A DNA stretch of 7,030 bases from Alphaproteobacteria bacterium. Lineage in GTDB: Bacteria; Pseudomonadota; Alphaproteobacteria; UBA6615. Of this stretch, positions 6,062 through 7,030 are shown piece by piece. Position numbers and translations under genes: made by a program. Location of the stretch: the NCBI GenBank assembly GCA_013003285.1, contig JABDJY010000406.1, positions 1 through 7,030 of the forward strand, in the 5' to 3' direction. Every line of letters begins with the position of its first letter. Within the stretch, counting starts at the first letter, position 1. Below the pieces are notes generated by a model. It was given only the letters and a program-made list of their open reading frames with translations. It ran no database searches and was not told where the DNA came from.

Positions 6062-6775
6062 ATGCGAACCCCGATGCGAACACCGATTCCGGCACTTTTG
6101 GCGATGCTTTTTCTGTCCGGTTGCGCGGTGCCGCCGGCCGTTGCGGTGGCGTCGCTGGCGGCCAACGGCGTCAGTTTCGCGGCGACCGGTAAAAGCACGA
6201 CCGATCACGCCATCTCGGCCGTGGCCGGGGAAGATTGCGCGCTGCTGCGCGTTGCCAGCGAGAAGCCGGTTTGCGATCCCAACGGCGAGGTGCTCGTCGC
6301 GCTGGAAGTGACCGAAACCCCAGACGCCGACTGGTATGTCGATCTCGAAACCGGCGGGTCGACCAGCGCGGGACTGAGCACGGCCAATGCGCCCATCACG
6401 CTGTTCGCCAAGGGCGCCGCCACGCCGGCGCGGCGGACGCCAGCATCGCCCGCGCTGAACGCCGCGCTAGACCGTCTCAGCGCCCGCGACGCAACGCTCA
6501 ACCCGGGGTCGGTTTCGGGATTGGCGCTATCCACCGCAGGCGAAGATGATAAGCAATTGGCAAGCCTGATCGCGCTTGCCGCCGCGCCTGAGCTGCGCGG
6601 CGACTTTATCGAGGCGCGCCCCGCGCCCAAGCCGGAAACACCGCCGCTGCCGGCACGGTTCGAGGCGCAAGAGCCGCTAATGCAAGAGCCACCGCCGCCG
6701 AAGACCTCCGGGGCCTGGTACAGCCGGCTGACCGCGCGGACCCGCGGCATATTCGCCAAGCCCGACCGGCAATAA
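6062..6775 (+). CDS. Predicted lipoprotein with proline-rich C-terminus, function unknown
   Basis: The 237-residue protein begins with basic residues, a short hydrophobic core (PALLAMLF, 10-17) and the lipobox LSGC with Cys21. It should therefore be lipidated by Lgt, cleaved by signal peptidase II and anchored to a membrane facing the periplasm. The next part (AVPPAVAVASLAANGVSFAA, 22-41, then TGKSTTDHAISAVAGEDCALLR) resembles a small conserved lipoprotein head found in alphaproteobacteria. Cys59 and Cys71 are its only other cysteines and could form a disulphide. Residues 95-180 are rich in Ser, Ala, Thr and Gly. Residues 185-215 are rich in Pro and Glu, and the tail is basic (WYSRLTARTRGIFAKPDRQ). 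This layout suggests a spacer reaching across the periplasm or toward peptidoglycan, which is inference. No catalytic motif is visible. A CtrA-type box lies upstream and two hairpins follow, so it is probably transcribed alone. Confidence 0.85.
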   Translation: MRTPMRTPIPALLAMLFLSGCAVPPAVAVASLAANGVSFAATGKSTTDHAISAVAGEDCALLRVASEKPVCDPNGEVLVALEVTETPDADWYVDLETGGSTSAGLSTANAPITLFAKGAATPARRTPASPALNAALDRLSARDATLNPGSVSGLALSTAGEDDKQLASLIALAAAPELRGDFIEARPAPKPETPPLPARFEAQEPLMQEPPPPKTSGAWYSRLTARTRGIFAKPDRQ

Positions 6776-6800
6776 TCTCGACAATTATCGTTCGACGGCG

Positions 6801-6836
6801 CCCCGCCGCCCCCCGATACGCCTCGCGGTGGCGGGG
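6801..6836 (+). terminator. GC-rich hairpin after the lipoprotein gene
   Basis: CCCCGCCGCC (6801-6810) pairs with GGTGGCGGGG (6827-6836) over 10 bp including one G-U pair, with a 16-nt loop. It starts 25 bp past the stop codon. Only a short TTT follows some way on, so it may act as a 3' stabiliser or a Rho-assisted stop more than as a classical terminator. Confidence 0.5.
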
Positions 6837-6856
6837 AATAGCAGCTTTCATTACCC

Positions 6857-6897
6857 CTGCCTAAGCGCGCATTAACGCGCGGCAGTCTGCAATTTTT
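6857..6897 (+). terminator. Second hairpin with T-run, likely intrinsic terminator
   Basis: CTGCC (6857-6861) pairs with GGCAG (6881-6885) and GCGCG (6865-6869) with CGCGC (6876-6880), closing a CATTAA loop with a TAA bulge on the left arm. TTTTT follows at 6893-6897, 7 nt after the stem. It is the best intrinsic terminator candidate for the lipoprotein transcript, about 80-120 bp past the stop. Confidence 0.55.
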
Positions 6898-7030
6898 CAC
6901 GACCATTTTCGGGTTACGCGCAGACAAAATTGGCACCCCCCGCTGACGGCCGGGAACTAGCCAGAAGCGGACTTGGGAATTCCAGCTATATAACTACCAC
7001 TCAGCTCTCATCTTTGCTTTGTTTGGTCCA
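6898..7030. other. Non-coding right end, nothing identified
   Basis: I see no coding frame with a ribosome binding site, no tRNA-like cloverleaf and no clear promoter here. A TATATAA (6987-6993) could serve as a -10, but no -35 sits at the proper distance. A gene may begin beyond the window. Confidence 0.4.

Noticed and set aside
6205..6936. Minus-strand open frame (243 codons) opposite the lipoprotein gene
   Set aside because: It is Ser/Ala-rich and low in complexity. The plus-strand frame has a strong Shine-Dalgarno and a proper lipobox, so this one is a shadow.
6990..7030. Terminal TGGTCCA as the 3' end of a tRNA
   Set aside because: No acceptor stem, anticodon arm or T-loop can be folded from the preceding bases.

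Overview
The window looks like chromosomal DNA from a GC-rich alphaproteobacterium, probably Rhodospirillales-like. The lineage is inferred from three things: the GC-rich codon use, a TTAA-N7-TTAAC box matching the CtrA consensus, and a REP-like palindrome ending in CATCCT/AGGATG. No rRNA, tRNA, CRISPR array, transposase or phage gene is visible. The region reads as ordinary core and accessory metabolism, not a mobile island.

Layout from left to right. A REP-like palindrome (38-76) lies just past the end of a glutamine-dependent NAD+ synthetase gene, nadE (89-1759, minus). Upstream of nadE is a promoter with a perfect TTGACA -35. Diverging from nadE is a 12-TM-type MFS permease of unknown substrate (1902-3110, plus). 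It converges on a two-gene minus-strand operon: a feruloyl-CoA synthase-like AMP-forming acyl-CoA ligase (4002-5756) followed by an enoyl-CoA hydratase/isomerase (3193-4005). These two genes overlap by 4 bp (ATGA), and a strong Shine-Dalgarno sits inside the end of the ligase gene. Together they fit CoA activation of an aromatic or cinnamate-type acid followed by hydration of the side chain. The usual third partner, an aldehyde dehydrogenase, is absent, so the substrate is open.

A roughly 300-bp intergenic region (5757-6061) drops to about 28% GC in its centre. It carries short AT-rich direct repeats and an exact CtrA-type box upstream of a lipoprotein gene (6062-6775, plus). That protein has a clear lipobox, a Ser/Ala/Gly-rich middle and a proline-rich tail. 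Two stable hairpins follow it (6801-6836 and 6857-6897), and the last ~130 bases hold nothing I can identify.

The best leads are the CtrA box with its unusual AT-rich leader, the ligase/hydratase pair, and the uncharacterised lipoprotein. I do not see convincing evidence of a wholly new multi-gene system.
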